A stretch of 64,000 nucleotides of DNA from the NCBI RefSeq assembly GCF_002924445.1, contig NZ_PIGG01000076.1:62001-126000 (forward strand), in the 5' to 3' direction. Of this stretch, positions 9,662-18,832 are shown in pieces. The position numbers were made by a program, and so were the translations under genes. The notes beneath the pieces were generated by a model. That model was not told where the DNA came from and did not search any database. It saw nothing but the letters and a program-made list of their open reading frames with translations. Position 1 is the stretch's first letter. Each line of letters begins with the position of its first letter. This stretch comes from Minwuia thermotolerans (GTDB lineage: Bacteria; Pseudomonadota; Alphaproteobacteria; Minwuiales; Minwuiaceae).

Positions 9662-10299
9662 GGCGTCCATGTCAGGAAGCTCCGGATCAGGGTCAAGCCG
9701 ACATGCTGGCTTTTCTCGGGGTGGAACTGGGTGCCGACCATGTTGTCGCGGCCGACCGCCGCCGTGAGCGGTCCGCCATAATCGACGGTCGCCAGGCATT
9801 CCGCCGCCGGCAGGCCGCGGAAGGCGAAGGAATGGACGAAATAGGCGTGCGGCTGGTCGCCGAATTCCTGGAACACCGGATGGTCGGTATCGGCGATCAG
9901 TTCGTTCCAGCCCATGTGCGGGATCTTCAGCGCCGGATCGGAGGGCGTGATGCGGTCGATCACGCCGTCGATCCAGCCGAAGCCTTCATGGACGCCGTGC
10001 TCCAGGCCCTGCTTCGCCATCAGCTGCATGCCGACGCAGATGCCGAGGAAGGGCCGTCCGCGCCGCTCGACGAATTCGGCGACGGCCTCCCAGAGACCAT
10101 CCACGGCCTTCAGTCCCGCGCGGCAGTCGCCGAACGCGCCGACGCCCGGCAGCACCAGCCGGTCGGCGTTGGCCGCGTCCTCGGGCCGGCCGGAGACGAG
10201 GATATTCGGACGCCGGTCGAGCGTGGCCGCCTGACGCTCGAAGGCCTTGGCCGCCGAATGCAGGTTGCCCGAACCGTAGTCGACGATGACGACGCTCAT
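9658..10299 (-). CDS. hisH: Imidazole glycerol phosphate synthase glutaminase subunit HisH
   Basis: 213-aa class I glutamine amidotransferase that feeds ammonia to HisF. Catalytic Cys is in FLGICVGMQLM and the His/Glu pair in GTQFHPEKSQ. The N-terminus MSVVIVDYGSGNLHSAAKAF is characteristic. It begins just after hisB (6-nt gap) and overlaps the GNAT gene. Confidence 0.97.
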   Translation of the reverse strand: MSVVIVDYGSGNLHSAAKAFERQAATLDRRPNILVSGRPEDAANADRLVLPGVGAFGDCRAGLKAVDGLWEAVAEFVERRGRPFLGICVGMQLMAKQGLEHGVHEGFGWIDGVIDRITPSDPALKIPHMGWNELIADTDHPVFQEFGDQPHAYFVHSFAFRGLPAAECLATVDYGGPLTAAVGRDNMVGTQFHPEKSQHVGLTLIRSFLTWTP

Positions 10300-10305
10300 G
10301 GCTCC

Positions 10306-10905
10306 CTACAGGCTCCCGCCGAGAACGCCCTTGGTCGACGGCACCGCGTCGGACTTGCGCGGGTCGATCTCCAGGCCCTGGCGCAGCGCCCGGGCGAGGC
10401 CCTTGAAGCTGGATTCGGCGATGTGATGGTTGTTGTCGCCGTAGAGATTCTCGACGTGCAGCGTGACGCCGCCGGCCTGGGCGAAGGCCTGGAACCACTC
10501 CTTGAACAGCTCCGTGTCGAAGTCGCCCAGCTTCGGGCGGCTGAACTGCACCTTCCAGATCAGGTAGGGGCGGTTGGAGATGTCGAGGGCGACGCGAGTC
10601 AGCGTCTCGTCCATCGGGATCAGGGCCGAGCCGTAGCGCACGATGCCGGCGCGGTCGCCCAGCGCCTCGGAAAAGGCCGTGCCGATGGCGATCCCCGTGT
10701 CCTCGGTGGTGTGGTGGAAGTCGATGTGGGTATCGCCCTTCGCCTTCACCTTCAGGTCGATAAGGCTGTGGCGGGAAAGCTGTTCCAGCATGTGGTCGAG
10801 GAAGCCGATGCCCGTGGCGACGTCATAGACGCCCGTGCCGTCGAGGTTCAGCTCGACGGCGATCTCGGTTTCCTTCGTCTTGCGTTCATAGCTGGCGGTG
10901 CGCAT
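10306..10905 (-). CDS. hisB: Imidazoleglycerol-phosphate dehydratase HisB
   Basis: 199-aa manganese enzyme dehydrating IGP, the step after HisF/HisH. Both diagnostic metal-binding clusters are seen: [14 protein letters not shown] near residue 65 and [18 protein letters not shown] near residue 160. It is the monofunctional form without the phosphatase domain of E. coli. First gene of the local his run; 81 nt separate its start from the MaoC-like gene upstream. Confidence 0.97.
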   Translation of the reverse strand: MRTASYERKTKETEIAVELNLDGTGVYDVATGIGFLDHMLEQLSRHSLIDLKVKAKGDTHIDFHHTTEDTGIAIGTAFSEALGDRAGIVRYGSALIPMDETLTRVALDISNRPYLIWKVQFSRPKLGDFDTELFKEWFQAFAQAGGVTLHVENLYGDNNHHIAESSFKGLARALRQGLEIDPRKSDAVPSTKGVLGGSL

Positions 10906-10986
10906 GGAACTGGCTTCCCGGGATGGTGGAAGCCGGCTCTATAGCAGCCGCGCGGCGGCCTTGTCATGCCCGGCTTTCGCGCCCGA

Positions 10987-11490
10987 TCAGGCGGCCGGAC
11001 GGCGGGCGCAGATCATCGGCGCGCGCGCCGAGAGGATCGTCTCGCCGTCCTGGCGCAGCACCTCCACCAGGAAGGTGAGCATGCCCCGGTCGGCGCGCGA
11101 ACGCTGCGGCCGCTTGTCGACCAGGGTCACCCGGAGCGAAAGCACGTCGCCCGGCTCGGTGGCGCGTTCGAAGCGGATCTCGTCATAGCCGGGACCGGCG
11201 AGCAGGTGGTCGTGGGCCATCAGCATCTGCGTCCACATGCGCGTCATCAGCGCGATGGTCTGGCTGGAGGAGCCGACCAGCCGGCCGAAGATGGAATCCT
11301 TCGCTGCTTCCGGGTCGACGTGGAAGGGCTGCGGATCGTAGAGCCTGCCGAAGGCGATGATCGATTCCTCGGTGAGCGGCTCGTGGCCGCCGGTCCACTG
11401 CCGGCCGATCGCATAGTCTTCCCAGTACGGCGAGACGAAGCCCGCCGCCGGCTTCAGCGGCTCCGGCGCCGTGTCAGTTTGCGTATCCAT
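10987..11490 (-). CDS. MaoC-like hotdog (R)-hydratase family protein
   Basis: 167-aa single hotdog protein. The N-terminal half FVSPYWEDYAIGRQW..TEESIIAFGRLYDPQPFHVD shows the MaoC hydratase-2 pattern (Y/F-A..YDPQPFH), with candidate catalytic Asp and His in that motif. Likely acts on an enoyl-CoA thioester. The ATG at 11490 is preferred because the upstream frame to 11658 has Ser/Arg/Pro-rich shadow composition. No operon partner fixes its pathway. Confidence 0.82.
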   Translation of the reverse strand: MDTQTDTAPEPLKPAAGFVSPYWEDYAIGRQWTGGHEPLTEESIIAFGRLYDPQPFHVDPEAAKDSIFGRLVGSSSQTIALMTRMWTQMLMAHDHLLAGPGYDEIRFERATEPGDVLSLRVTLVDKRPQRSRADRGMLTFLVEVLRQDGETILSARAPMICARRPAA

Positions 11491-11593
11491 GGCCGTCTTG
11501 AAGCACAGGCGCGCGCGGGGGAGAACCGACGAAACCGCGCAGGGGGAATGCCCGCCGCCCGGATGGGGCAATCCGCAATCAGGGCCGCCGGAC

Positions 11594-12568
11594 CTACATC
11601 CAGAGACTGCGGGCGCTCTGGTCCATGTCCTTGTAGAGATGGGCGACCTGCTCGCCATAGCCGTTGAAGAGCTGCGTCGGCACGCGCCCGTCAGTGCCCA
11701 GCACCTCCTCGGTGGCCTGGCTCCAGCGCGGGTGGTCGACTTCCGGGTTCACATTGGCCCAGAAGCCGTACTCGGCGGGCTGGATCTCTTCCCAGAAGGT
11801 CTTCGGCCGCGTGTCCGTGAACTCGATCGAGACGATCGACTTGATCGACTTGAAGCCGTATTTCCAGGGCAGGGCGAGGCGGATCGGCGCGCCCATCTGC
11901 TTGACCAGCGGCTGGCCGTAGACGCCGGTGACCAGAAACGGCATCTCGTTCATCGCCTCGGCGACCGTCATCGCCTCGATATAGGGCCAGGGGTACCAGC
12001 TCTGGCGCTGGCCGCGGGCCGTATCGGGGTCCATGAAGGTCTTGAAGACAACGTATTTCGCGTCCGGTTTCGGGCCGGCGGCGGCGACCAGCTTCGCCAG
12101 CGGGAAGCCCGCCCAGGGCGCGACCATCGACCAGGCCTCGACGCAGCGGTGGCGGTAGACCCGCTCCTCCACGCCCATGGTCCGCACCAGGTCGTCGATG
12201 TCCCAGGTCTTCGGGTTGTCGACCATGCCGGCGATCTCGACGGTCCAGGGCCGGATCTCCAGGTCCTGGGCGTCGCGGTAGATGCGCTTGTGGGAGCCGA
12301 ATTCGTAGAAGTTGTTGTAGGTGAAGTTGATGTCCTTGTCGGTGATGGCGCGCTCGACCGTGTAGGCGTCGTTGCGCGCCGCCGGGTAGAGGTCGGCGGT
12401 GGGGATCGTCTCCTCGTCCGCGCGGGCCGGGCCGATGCCGCGCGACGCCAGGATGCCGGCGGCGCCGAAACCGGCGGCCTTCAGGATCTGGCGGCGGTTG
12501 AGGAAGACATGCTCGGGCGTCACCTGGCTCTCCGGGATCTCCCAGCCGCGTCGTTTCCGGATCAGCAT
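11594..12568 (-). CDS. msrP: Protein-methionine-sulfoxide reductase catalytic subunit MsrP (YedY family)
   Basis: 324-aa Tat-exported molybdenum enzyme repairing oxidised methionines in periplasmic proteins. The Tat motif NRRQILKAAG is at residues 24-33. Cys142 in HRCVEAWSMVAPW is the molybdenum ligand. The N-terminal MLIRKRRGWEIPESQVTPE is the family start, so ATG 12568 is chosen over 12631. The haem membrane partner MsrQ, often adjacent, is not found on either side here. Confidence 0.94.
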   Translation of the reverse strand: MLIRKRRGWEIPESQVTPEHVFLNRRQILKAAGFGAAGILASRGIGPARADEETIPTADLYPAARNDAYTVERAITDKDINFTYNNFYEFGSHKRIYRDAQDLEIRPWTVEIAGMVDNPKTWDIDDLVRTMGVEERVYRHRCVEAWSMVAPWAGFPLAKLVAAAGPKPDAKYVVFKTFMDPDTARGQRQSWYPWPYIEAMTVAEAMNEMPFLVTGVYGQPLVKQMGAPIRLALPWKYGFKSIKSIVSIEFTDTRPKTFWEEIQPAEYGFWANVNPEVDHPRWSQATEEVLGTDGRVPTQLFNGYGEQVAHLYKDMDQSARSLWM

Positions 12569-12656
12569 GTCGGACTCCCTGTGGCTTCGTTTAGGGAAAC
12601 CAAGTTGCCCCCCACGGCGCTGACGCGCCAATCAAAGGGCCGTGACGCGCCGGCGA

Positions 12657-13448
12657 TCAGACGATCCGGAACCTGACCTCCCCCAGGGGGCCGAAATCGG
12701 CGACCAGGCTTTCGCCGGCCTTCGCCGGATAGACGTCGATCGTCGTGCCGGTGGAGACGAAGTCGCCGGCCTTCAGCCCGTCCCGGGCGTAGACGGCGCG
12801 GACATTGGCCAGCCAGGTCAGCGCGTTGATCGGATTGCCCATCACCGCGAAGCCGTTGCCCTCGCGGACGGTCTCGCCGTCCACTGAAAGCGTCACCTCG
12901 ATCTCGGATAGGTCGAGGCCCTGCCAGTCGGCGACCGGGGCGCCGCGGATCCAGCCGCCATGGCTGCCATTGTCGGCGATCATGTGGGCTGTGCCGACGC
13001 CGGTCCAGTCCTCGTAGCGGCTGTCGACGATCTCGATGCAGGGCAGCACGGCCTTCACCGCGTCCGCCACCGAGCCGGGGTCGTAGGGCGCCGCGGCTGC
13101 CGGCAGGTCCTCGCCCATCAGGAAGCCGATCTCCGCCTCGATCACGGTCATGAAGAAGCCGCTGGCGTCGATCTCGGCGGGCGAGGTCCAGGCCGTGGCT
13201 TCGAAGACGCCGCCGTAGAACGGCTCGTCGATGCCGACATGGGCCTGCGCGCGTTCGTTGGTGCAGCCGATCTTCCAGCCGATCTGGCGGCCGGCTCCGC
13301 CCTCGCCGATCAGCCGGCGCATGTGGCGCTGGATGCCGTAGGCGGCTTCGGGGTCCGCCGGCGCAAGCCCGGGCGGCAACGCCGCAATCCGCCGTCGGCC
13401 GGTCCGGACGTTCATCAGTTCCCGCGCCGCTTGTTCGGCCCTGTCCAT
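12657..13448 (-). CDS. 2-keto-4-pentenoate hydratase / fumarylacetoacetate-hydrolase-fold protein
   Basis: 263 aa, FAH fold as in MhpD/HpaH hydratases. The central IEAEIGFLMGEDLP, matching the metal-binding E-x-E pattern, and KIGCTNERAQ near residue 60 are family features; GDFVSTGTTIDVYP near the end corresponds to the conserved GD-x(2)-S/TGT segment. Such enzymes handle 2-oxo acids from aromatic or lysine breakdown, but no catabolic genes sit beside it. The substrate is therefore open. Confidence 0.85.
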   Translation of the reverse strand: MDRAEQAARELMNVRTGRRRIAALPPGLAPADPEAAYGIQRHMRRLIGEGGAGRQIGWKIGCTNERAQAHVGIDEPFYGGVFEATAWTSPAEIDASGFFMTVIEAEIGFLMGEDLPAAAAPYDPGSVADAVKAVLPCIEIVDSRYEDWTGVGTAHMIADNGSHGGWIRGAPVADWQGLDLSEIEVTLSVDGETVREGNGFAVMGNPINALTWLANVRAVYARDGLKAGDFVSTGTTIDVYPAKAGESLVADFGPLGEVRFRIV

Positions 13449-13515
13449 GCGCTCTGTCCCCCTTGTTGGCGGCGCGCATCTTCGGCGCTCCTCCCGCCGG
13501 GGACAAGAGCAGGCG

Positions 13516-15537
13516 TCAGGCGGCGGCGTTGGCCATGGCCTGTTCGGCGGCGCGGCCGGTCACTTCCTGCAGGCGGTCGAACTCGAAGGTGAAGGTGCCG
13601 ACGCCCTGGGTGAGCGAGCGCAGCTCGACGATCAGGTCGCCCACCTCCGCCTGGGGCAGATAGGCCGAGACCCGGTCCCAGCCGGGCCAGCCCTCGCGGG
13701 CGTCGAAGCCCAGGATCTGCCCGCGCCGGCCGCTGATCAGGTTGTTGACCGAAGCCGTGTGCTCGTTGGGCACCATGACCTGCACCTGCAGGATGGGTTC
13801 CAGCAGCACCGGATCGCATTGCGGCAGCCCTTCCGCCATGGCCATGCGGCCGGCGGTCTTGAAGGCCTGCTCGGAGCTGTCGACGGCGTGATACTTGCCG
13901 TCGGTGAGCGTGACCGCAAGGTCGACCACCTCGAAGCCCAGCGGCCCGTGGCTCAGATACTCCCTCACGCCGGCCTCGACGGCGGGAATGTACTGCTTGG
14001 GCACGACGCCGCCGGTGATGCTGTCGCCGAACTGGAAGCCGGATCCGCGCGGCAGGGGCTTGATCTCCACGGTAACGTCGCCGAACTGGCCGTGGCCACC
14101 GGACTGCTTCTTGTGGCGGGCATGCTGTGTCACGCCCTTCCGGATAGCCTCCTTGTAGGGGACCTTGGGTTTCTCGGTCTCGACGGAGACGCCGTACTTG
14201 GATTTCAGGCGCGCGACGGCGACCTTCAGGTGCTGGTCGCCCTGCCCCCAGAGCAGCATCTGGCGGGTGGATTCGTTCTGCTCCACCGACAGCGACGGAT
14301 CCTCCTCCATCAGCTTGGCCAGCGCCCCGGACAGCTTCACCTCGTCATTGCGGTTCTCGACATTCAGCGCCAGCGCGAAGACCGGCGCGAAGCGCGGCGC
14401 GCGGCGCAGTTCCGGCGCCTCGCCGCCGCCGGTCAGCACGTCGCCGGTGACGATGCCCTCCATCCGGCCCAGCGTCGCCACCTGGCCGGCCGTGGCGCGG
14501 TCGAGCTTGTTGAACTGCTGGCCCATGAGCTGGCCCAGGGAGCCGACCCGGTCGCCGTTGAGGACGTCGCCTTCGGCGATCGAGCCGGACCAGAGGCGGA
14601 CCAGGGAGAGCTTGCCGCCATGCTGCGTGTGATAGGTCTTCAGCACCTGGGCGACGGTTTCCTTCGAGGCGGGATCGACGCCGGCCCGAGCCGCCGCCGT
14701 CCCGTGACCCGGCACCTCGTGGCGCAGCGCCTTCAACAGACGGCGCACGCCGCTTTCCCGCTCCGCCGCGCCGATCAGCACGGAGACGATGTTGCCGGCC
14801 TGCATGTTGTCGGTCAGATCGCGGAAGATCTCGGCCTTCTCCGGCTCGATGTCCTCCAGCAGCTCTTCCATCAGATGGTCGTCGAAGTCGGCGAGTTGCT
14901 CCAGCATGGCGAAGCGGGCCTCGCCCAGCGCGTCGGCGACGTCGCCTTCCGCCTCGATCAGCTCGGACGGCCCGCTCTCGCGGTAGACGTAGGTCCGGCC
15001 CTGGACCAGGTCGACATAGCCGGTGATGATCTCGTCCTTGACGATGGGGAGCTGGCGCAGGATCAGCGGCTTCTGGCTGACGGCCTGCAGCGCTTCGGTG
15101 ACGGTCTGCACGTCGCCGCTGGCGCGGTCGACCTTGTTCACGAAGATGAAACGCGGCAGGTCCAGTTCGTCCAGCAGCTTCAGCCAGGGCTGCAGCGCCG
15201 TCGCCTTGGCCGGGTCGGCCTCGCAGACCAGCACCGCCGCGTCGACGCCGACCAGCGCATTCGCGGCTTCCTGGATGAACTCGATGGAGCCGGGACAGTC
15301 GAGAAAGGTGAATTCGTCGCCCAGATAGACGGTCGTGGCGGCATTCACCTCGACGCTCATCTGCTTCTCGCGCGCCTCGGCCGAACCGTCGCCGACCGTG
15401 TTGCCCTGGTTCACCCCGCCCTTGCGGTCGACCGCTCCGGTGGCGAAGAGAATGCTTTCGAGCAGCGAGGTCTTCCCGCTCAGATAGGGCCCCACAATGG
15501 CGATGTTTCTGGGGCCTTCGGCTCTTCCTCCCGACAT
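13516..15537 (-). CDS. Elongation factor G-like GTPase
   Basis: 673-aa translational GTPase related to EF-G, shorter and more divergent than the canonical protein. P-loop GPYLSGKTSL near residue 16; the G3 box is FLDCPGSIEF in place of the usual DTPGHVDF; NKVD gives G4. EF-G domains II to V follow. The sequence matches the second, EF-G-like paralogue of many alphaproteobacteria, whose role is unclear. It is divergent from the gcv riboswitch and not near ribosomal-protein genes, which argues against main fusA. Confidence 0.9.
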   Translation of the reverse strand: MSGGRAEGPRNIAIVGPYLSGKTSLLESILFATGAVDRKGGVNQGNTVGDGSAEAREKQMSVEVNAATTVYLGDEFTFLDCPGSIEFIQEAANALVGVDAAVLVCEADPAKATALQPWLKLLDELDLPRFIFVNKVDRASGDVQTVTEALQAVSQKPLILRQLPIVKDEIITGYVDLVQGRTYVYRESGPSELIEAEGDVADALGEARFAMLEQLADFDDHLMEELLEDIEPEKAEIFRDLTDNMQAGNIVSVLIGAAERESGVRRLLKALRHEVPGHGTAAARAGVDPASKETVAQVLKTYHTQHGGKLSLVRLWSGSIAEGDVLNGDRVGSLGQLMGQQFNKLDRATAGQVATLGRMEGIVTGDVLTGGGEAPELRRAPRFAPVFALALNVENRNDEVKLSGALAKLMEEDPSLSVEQNESTRQMLLWGQGDQHLKVAVARLKSKYGVSVETEKPKVPYKEAIRKGVTQHARHKKQSGGHGQFGDVTVEIKPLPRGSGFQFGDSITGGVVPKQYIPAVEAGVREYLSHGPLGFEVVDLAVTLTDGKYHAVDSSEQAFKTAGRMAMAEGLPQCDPVLLEPILQVQVMVPNEHTASVNNLISGRRGQILGFDAREGWPGWDRVSAYLPQAEVGDLIVELRSLTQGVGTFTFEFDRLQEVTGRAAEQAMANAAA

Positions 15538-15721
15538 CTGACGGCTCCTCCCTTAGTTGCTTTTCCGTCCGCCCCGGGGCCGCGCCACGGGAGCAAATGG
15601 TTTCAAGCCTGAGGGGTTTCCGCAAGGGCAATCGGCGGGAAATGTCATCGGATCGTCATCCGCTGGCCAATTGACGACATGATGAATCGTCGGCACATTG
15701 GTGCGCGTTCGGTCGAATTCA

Positions 15722-15920
15722 GTGGGAGAGACCGGACGGGCCCGCCCGTCCGGCGCCGAAGGAGCAACCGCCCCGGAAACTCTCAGGCAATAGGGACCGC
15801 TGAAGGACGACGCTCTGGAAAGCAGGCAGGCGGCCGAGGCCGTCTTCCTCACCGAAGGGGTAAGGCGGGAGAGAGGTTCTCTCCGGCGCAATCTCTCAGG
15901 TTCCGTGACAGAGGGGGCAT
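15722..15920 (+). ncRNA. Tandem glycine riboswitch (gcvT motif, two aptamers)
   Basis: Two successive copies of the glycine aptamer hallmarks lie between the EF-G-like gene and gcvT. The first, about 15722-15810, has GCCGAAGGAGCAA, then GGAAACTCTCAGGCAA. The second, about 15811-15920, has CTCTGGAAAG, CACCGAAGGGGTAAG and CAATCTCTCAGG. Tandem glycine riboswitches usually turn on glycine-cleavage genes when glycine is abundant; the downstream gcv operon fits this exactly. Confidence 0.95.
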
Positions 15921-15984
15921 GCCGGCCGCGGTGAAAACCGGTCGTGGCGGGCGCGTGCCAATGGACCTGTCGCGGAGGATCGGT

Positions 15985-17091
15985 GTGAACGAGAGCGCGG
16001 ACGGCGTACGGACGACCCCCCTGAACGAGTTGCACCGCCGTCTGGGCGGGCGAATGGTCGCGTTCGCCGGCTATGACATGCCCGTGCAGTTCGAGGGGAT
16101 CATGGCCGAGCACCGCCATACCCGCGAGGCGGCCGGCCTGTTCGACGTCTCCCACATGGGCCAGGTCAGCCTGAGCGGGCCCGACGCCGACAAGGCCCTC
16201 GAGGCCCTGATCCCGTCCAATGTGCAGGAGCTGAAGCCGGGCCGGCAGCGCTATTCCATGCTGCTGAACGACCAGGGCGGCATCATCGACGATTTCATGG
16301 TCACCCGCCGCGGCGAGGATCTGCTGCTGGTGCTCAACGCCGCCTGCAAGGAAGGCGACGTCGCCCACATGCGCGAGCGCCTGCCGGCCGGCGTCCGTCT
16401 GGAGACACTGGACGACCGTGCCCTGCTGGCGCTGCAGGGCCCCGAGGCCGAGGCGGCGCTGCAGGCGATCGTGCCCGGTGTCGAGACGCTGAGCTTCATG
16501 CAGGCTACCGGTTTCATGTGGGAGGGCGTGGATCTGTGGATCTCGCGCTCCGGCTATACCGGCGAGGACGGCTTCGAGATATCCGTCCCGGCCGGCCGCG
16601 TCGAGGAACTGGCCGAGCGCCTGCTGGCCGACGAACGAGTGAACCCGATCGGCCTCGGCGCGCGGGATTCGCTCCGGCTCGAGGCCGGTCTGTGTCTCTA
16701 CGGCCATGACATCGATGAAACCACCTCGCCCGTCGAGGCCGGCCTGCAATGGGCGATGCAGAAACGCCGCCGCGAGCAGGGCGGTTTTCCCGGCGCCGAC
16801 CGCATCCTGAAGGAACTGGCCGACGGGCCCGCCCGGCTGCGCGTCGGCCTGAAGCCGGAAGGCCGCGCGCCGGTCCGCGAGGGGGCGGAGATCGCCGACG
16901 CCGACGGCAATGTCATCGGCCGCGTCACCTCCGGCGGCTTCGGCCCCACGGCGGGTCATCCGGTCGCCATGGGCTATGTCGCCGCCGGGTTCGCGCGCCC
17001 CGGCGGCGCGGTCGCGGCCGTGCAGCGCGGCAGGGCGCTGCCCATGACCGTCACGGTCCTTCCTTTCGTTACCCGCAACTACAAGCGCTGA
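15985..17091 (+). CDS. gcvT: Glycine cleavage system T protein (aminomethyltransferase)
   Basis: 368-aa THF-dependent aminomethyltransferase that releases ammonia and makes 5,10-methylene-THF from the aminomethyl-lipoyl H protein. The motif RMVAFAGYDMPVQF..HRHTREAAGLFDVSHMGQ is typical of the N-terminus. A GTG at 15985 has GGAGG 6 nt upstream; in-frame ATGs at 15961 and 15919 lack a ribosome site, and the latter is in the riboswitch. Followed by gcvH after 17 nt. Confidence 0.95.
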   Translation: MNESADGVRTTPLNELHRRLGGRMVAFAGYDMPVQFEGIMAEHRHTREAAGLFDVSHMGQVSLSGPDADKALEALIPSNVQELKPGRQRYSMLLNDQGGIIDDFMVTRRGEDLLLVLNAACKEGDVAHMRERLPAGVRLETLDDRALLALQGPEAEAALQAIVPGVETLSFMQATGFMWEGVDLWISRSGYTGEDGFEISVPAGRVEELAERLLADERVNPIGLGARDSLRLEAGLCLYGHDIDETTSPVEAGLQWAMQKRRREQGGFPGADRILKELADGPARLRVGLKPEGRAPVREGAEIADADGNVIGRVTSGGFGPTAGHPVAMGYVAAGFARPGGAVAAVQRGRALPMTVTVLPFVTRNYKR

Positions 17092-17108
17092 GCAGGAGCC
17101 ACGCACCG

Positions 17109-17486
17109 ATGTCCGAGATGAAATTCACCCGCGATCACGAATGGATCGAACTGAACGGCGATGAGGCCACCATCGGCATCAGCGACTACGCCCAGGATCA
17201 GCTGGGCGACGTCGTCTATGTCGAGCTGCCCGAGCCGGGTGCGAAGGTGAAGCGGGGCGCCGAGGCCGCGGTGGTCGAATCCGTGAAGGCGGCGAGCGAG
17301 GTCTACGCGCCGGTCTCCGGCGAGGTCACCGCACGCAACGAGGCCCTGGACGACAACCCCGCGCTGGTGAACGAAAGCCCCGAGGGGGACGGCTGGTTCT
17401 ACCGCATGACGCTGGACGACCGGTCCGAACTGGACGGCCTGATGGACCGGCAGGCCTATGAGGACTACCTGGAGACCCTGAACTGA
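17109..17486 (+). CDS. gcvH: Glycine cleavage system H protein
   Basis: 125-aa lipoyl carrier shuttling the aminomethyl group between P, T and L proteins. The lipoylated Lys60 is in [19 protein letters not shown]. The start [20 protein letters not shown] is standard. The TGA stop shares a base with the gcvPA ATG. The L protein (lipoamide dehydrogenase) is not in this window. Confidence 0.97.
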   Translation: MSEMKFTRDHEWIELNGDEATIGISDYAQDQLGDVVYVELPEPGAKVKRGAEAAVVESVKAASEVYAPVSGEVTARNEALDDNPALVNESPEGDGWFYRMTLDDRSELDGLMDRQAYEDYLETLN

Positions 17487-18832
17487 TGCGCTACCTGCCG
17501 CAGACGCCCGACAGCCGGGCGATGATGCTGAAGGCGATCGGCGTCGGCAGCATCGACGAGCTGTTCGACGACGTGCCCGCCAGGGTGCTGAACGCACCGA
17601 TCGAGGGCCTGCCCGACCACATGAGCGAGATGGCGGTGGAGCGCCATTTCCGGAAGCTGGCGGCGGACAACCTCAGCCCCTCGACGGCGCCGTGCTTCAT
17701 CGGCGGCGGGGCCTATCACCACCACATCCCGGCGACGGTGGATCACCTGATCCAGCGCTCCGAATTCCTGACCTCCTATACGCCCTACCAGCCTGAGATC
17801 GCCCAGGGCACGCTGCAGTACCTGTTCGAGTTCCAGACCCAGGTCGCGCTGCTGACCGGCATGGAGGTCGCCAACGCCTCCATGTACGACGGCGCGACCG
17901 CCTGCGGCGAGGCGGTGCTGATGGCCCACCGGGTGAACAAGCGCCGCAGGACAGTGCTGTCCGGCGGGCTGCATCCGCACTACCGCGACGCGACGCTGAA
18001 CCTGACGCGCTTCACCGACTTCGAGACGGTGGCGCTGGAAGCCGCGCCCGGCGCCGAGGAGGATCTCGCCGGCGCCATCGACGACGACACGGCGGCGGTG
18101 GTGGTCCAGAACCCGGACGTCTACGGCCAGTTGCGCGACCTCGGCCCGCTGGCCGAGGCCTGCCGCGCGAAGGGCGCTCTGCTGATCGTGGCCGTGGCCG
18201 AAGTCGTCTCGCTGGGCGCGGTGACGCCGCCGGGCGACATGGGCGCCGATATCGTGGTGGCCGAAGGCCAGAGCCTGGGTGTGCCGCTCAGCTTCGGCGG
18301 GCCGCATGTCGGCCTGTTCGCCTGCCGGCGCAAGTTCGTCCGCCAGATGCCCGGCCGGCTGGCCGGCGAGACCGTCGACGTCGACGGCCGCCGCTCCTAC
18401 GTGCTGACGCTCAACGCCCGGGAACAGCACATCCGCCGCGAGAAGGCGACCAGCAACATCTGCACGAATTCCGGCCTCTGCGCCCTGGCCTTCTGCATCC
18501 ACGCGACGCTGCTGGGCGAGAGCGGCATGACGGCGCTCGCCGATCTCAACCACCGCACCGCGGCGGCGGCGGCGGAGGCGCTGTCGGCCATCGACGGCGT
18601 CGGCCTGAAGACGGACGTGTTCTTCAACGAATTCACGCTGGAGCTGCCGAAGCCGGCCGGCCCGGTGGTCGAGGCGCTGGCGGAGAAGGGCGTGCTGGGC
18701 GGCATTCCCGGCTCCCGGCTCTGGCCGGGCGACGAAAGCCGCGCGCGGCTGCTGATCGTGGCCGCCACCGAGACGGTGACCGAAGAAGACATCGCGTCGT
18801 TCCGCGACGCGCTGAAGGAGGCGCTGGCATGA
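17486..18832 (+). CDS. gcvPA: Glycine dehydrogenase (decarboxylating) subunit 1
   Basis: 448-aa alpha half of the split P protein, which decarboxylates glycine. The start [20 protein letters not shown] with the FLGAGAYHH-equivalent [12 protein letters not shown], and [20 protein letters not shown], are diagnostic. Split P protein is normal in this group. Overlaps gcvPB by 4 nt, fitting a 1:1 heterodimer made by coupled translation. Confidence 0.97.
   Translation: MRYLPQTPDSRAMMLKAIGVGSIDELFDDVPARVLNAPIEGLPDHMSEMAVERHFRKLAADNLSPSTAPCFIGGGAYHHHIPATVDHLIQRSEFLTSYTPYQPEIAQGTLQYLFEFQTQVALLTGMEVANASMYDGATACGEAVLMAHRVNKRRRTVLSGGLHPHYRDATLNLTRFTDFETVALEAAPGAEEDLAGAIDDDTAAVVVQNPDVYGQLRDLGPLAEACRAKGALLIVAVAEVVSLGAVTPPGDMGADIVVAEGQSLGVPLSFGGPHVGLFACRRKFVRQMPGRLAGETVDVDGRRSYVLTLNAREQHIRREKATSNICTNSGLCALAFCIHATLLGESGMTALADLNHRTAAAAAEALSAIDGVGLKTDVFFNEFTLELPKPAGPVVEALAEKGVLGGIPGSRLWPGDESRARLLIVAATETVTEEDIASFRDALKEALA

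Noticed and set aside
15679-15984. In-frame N-terminal extension of GcvT
   Set aside because: This DNA is the glycine riboswitch; the extension has no GcvT sequence and the GTG at 15985 has a ribosome site.
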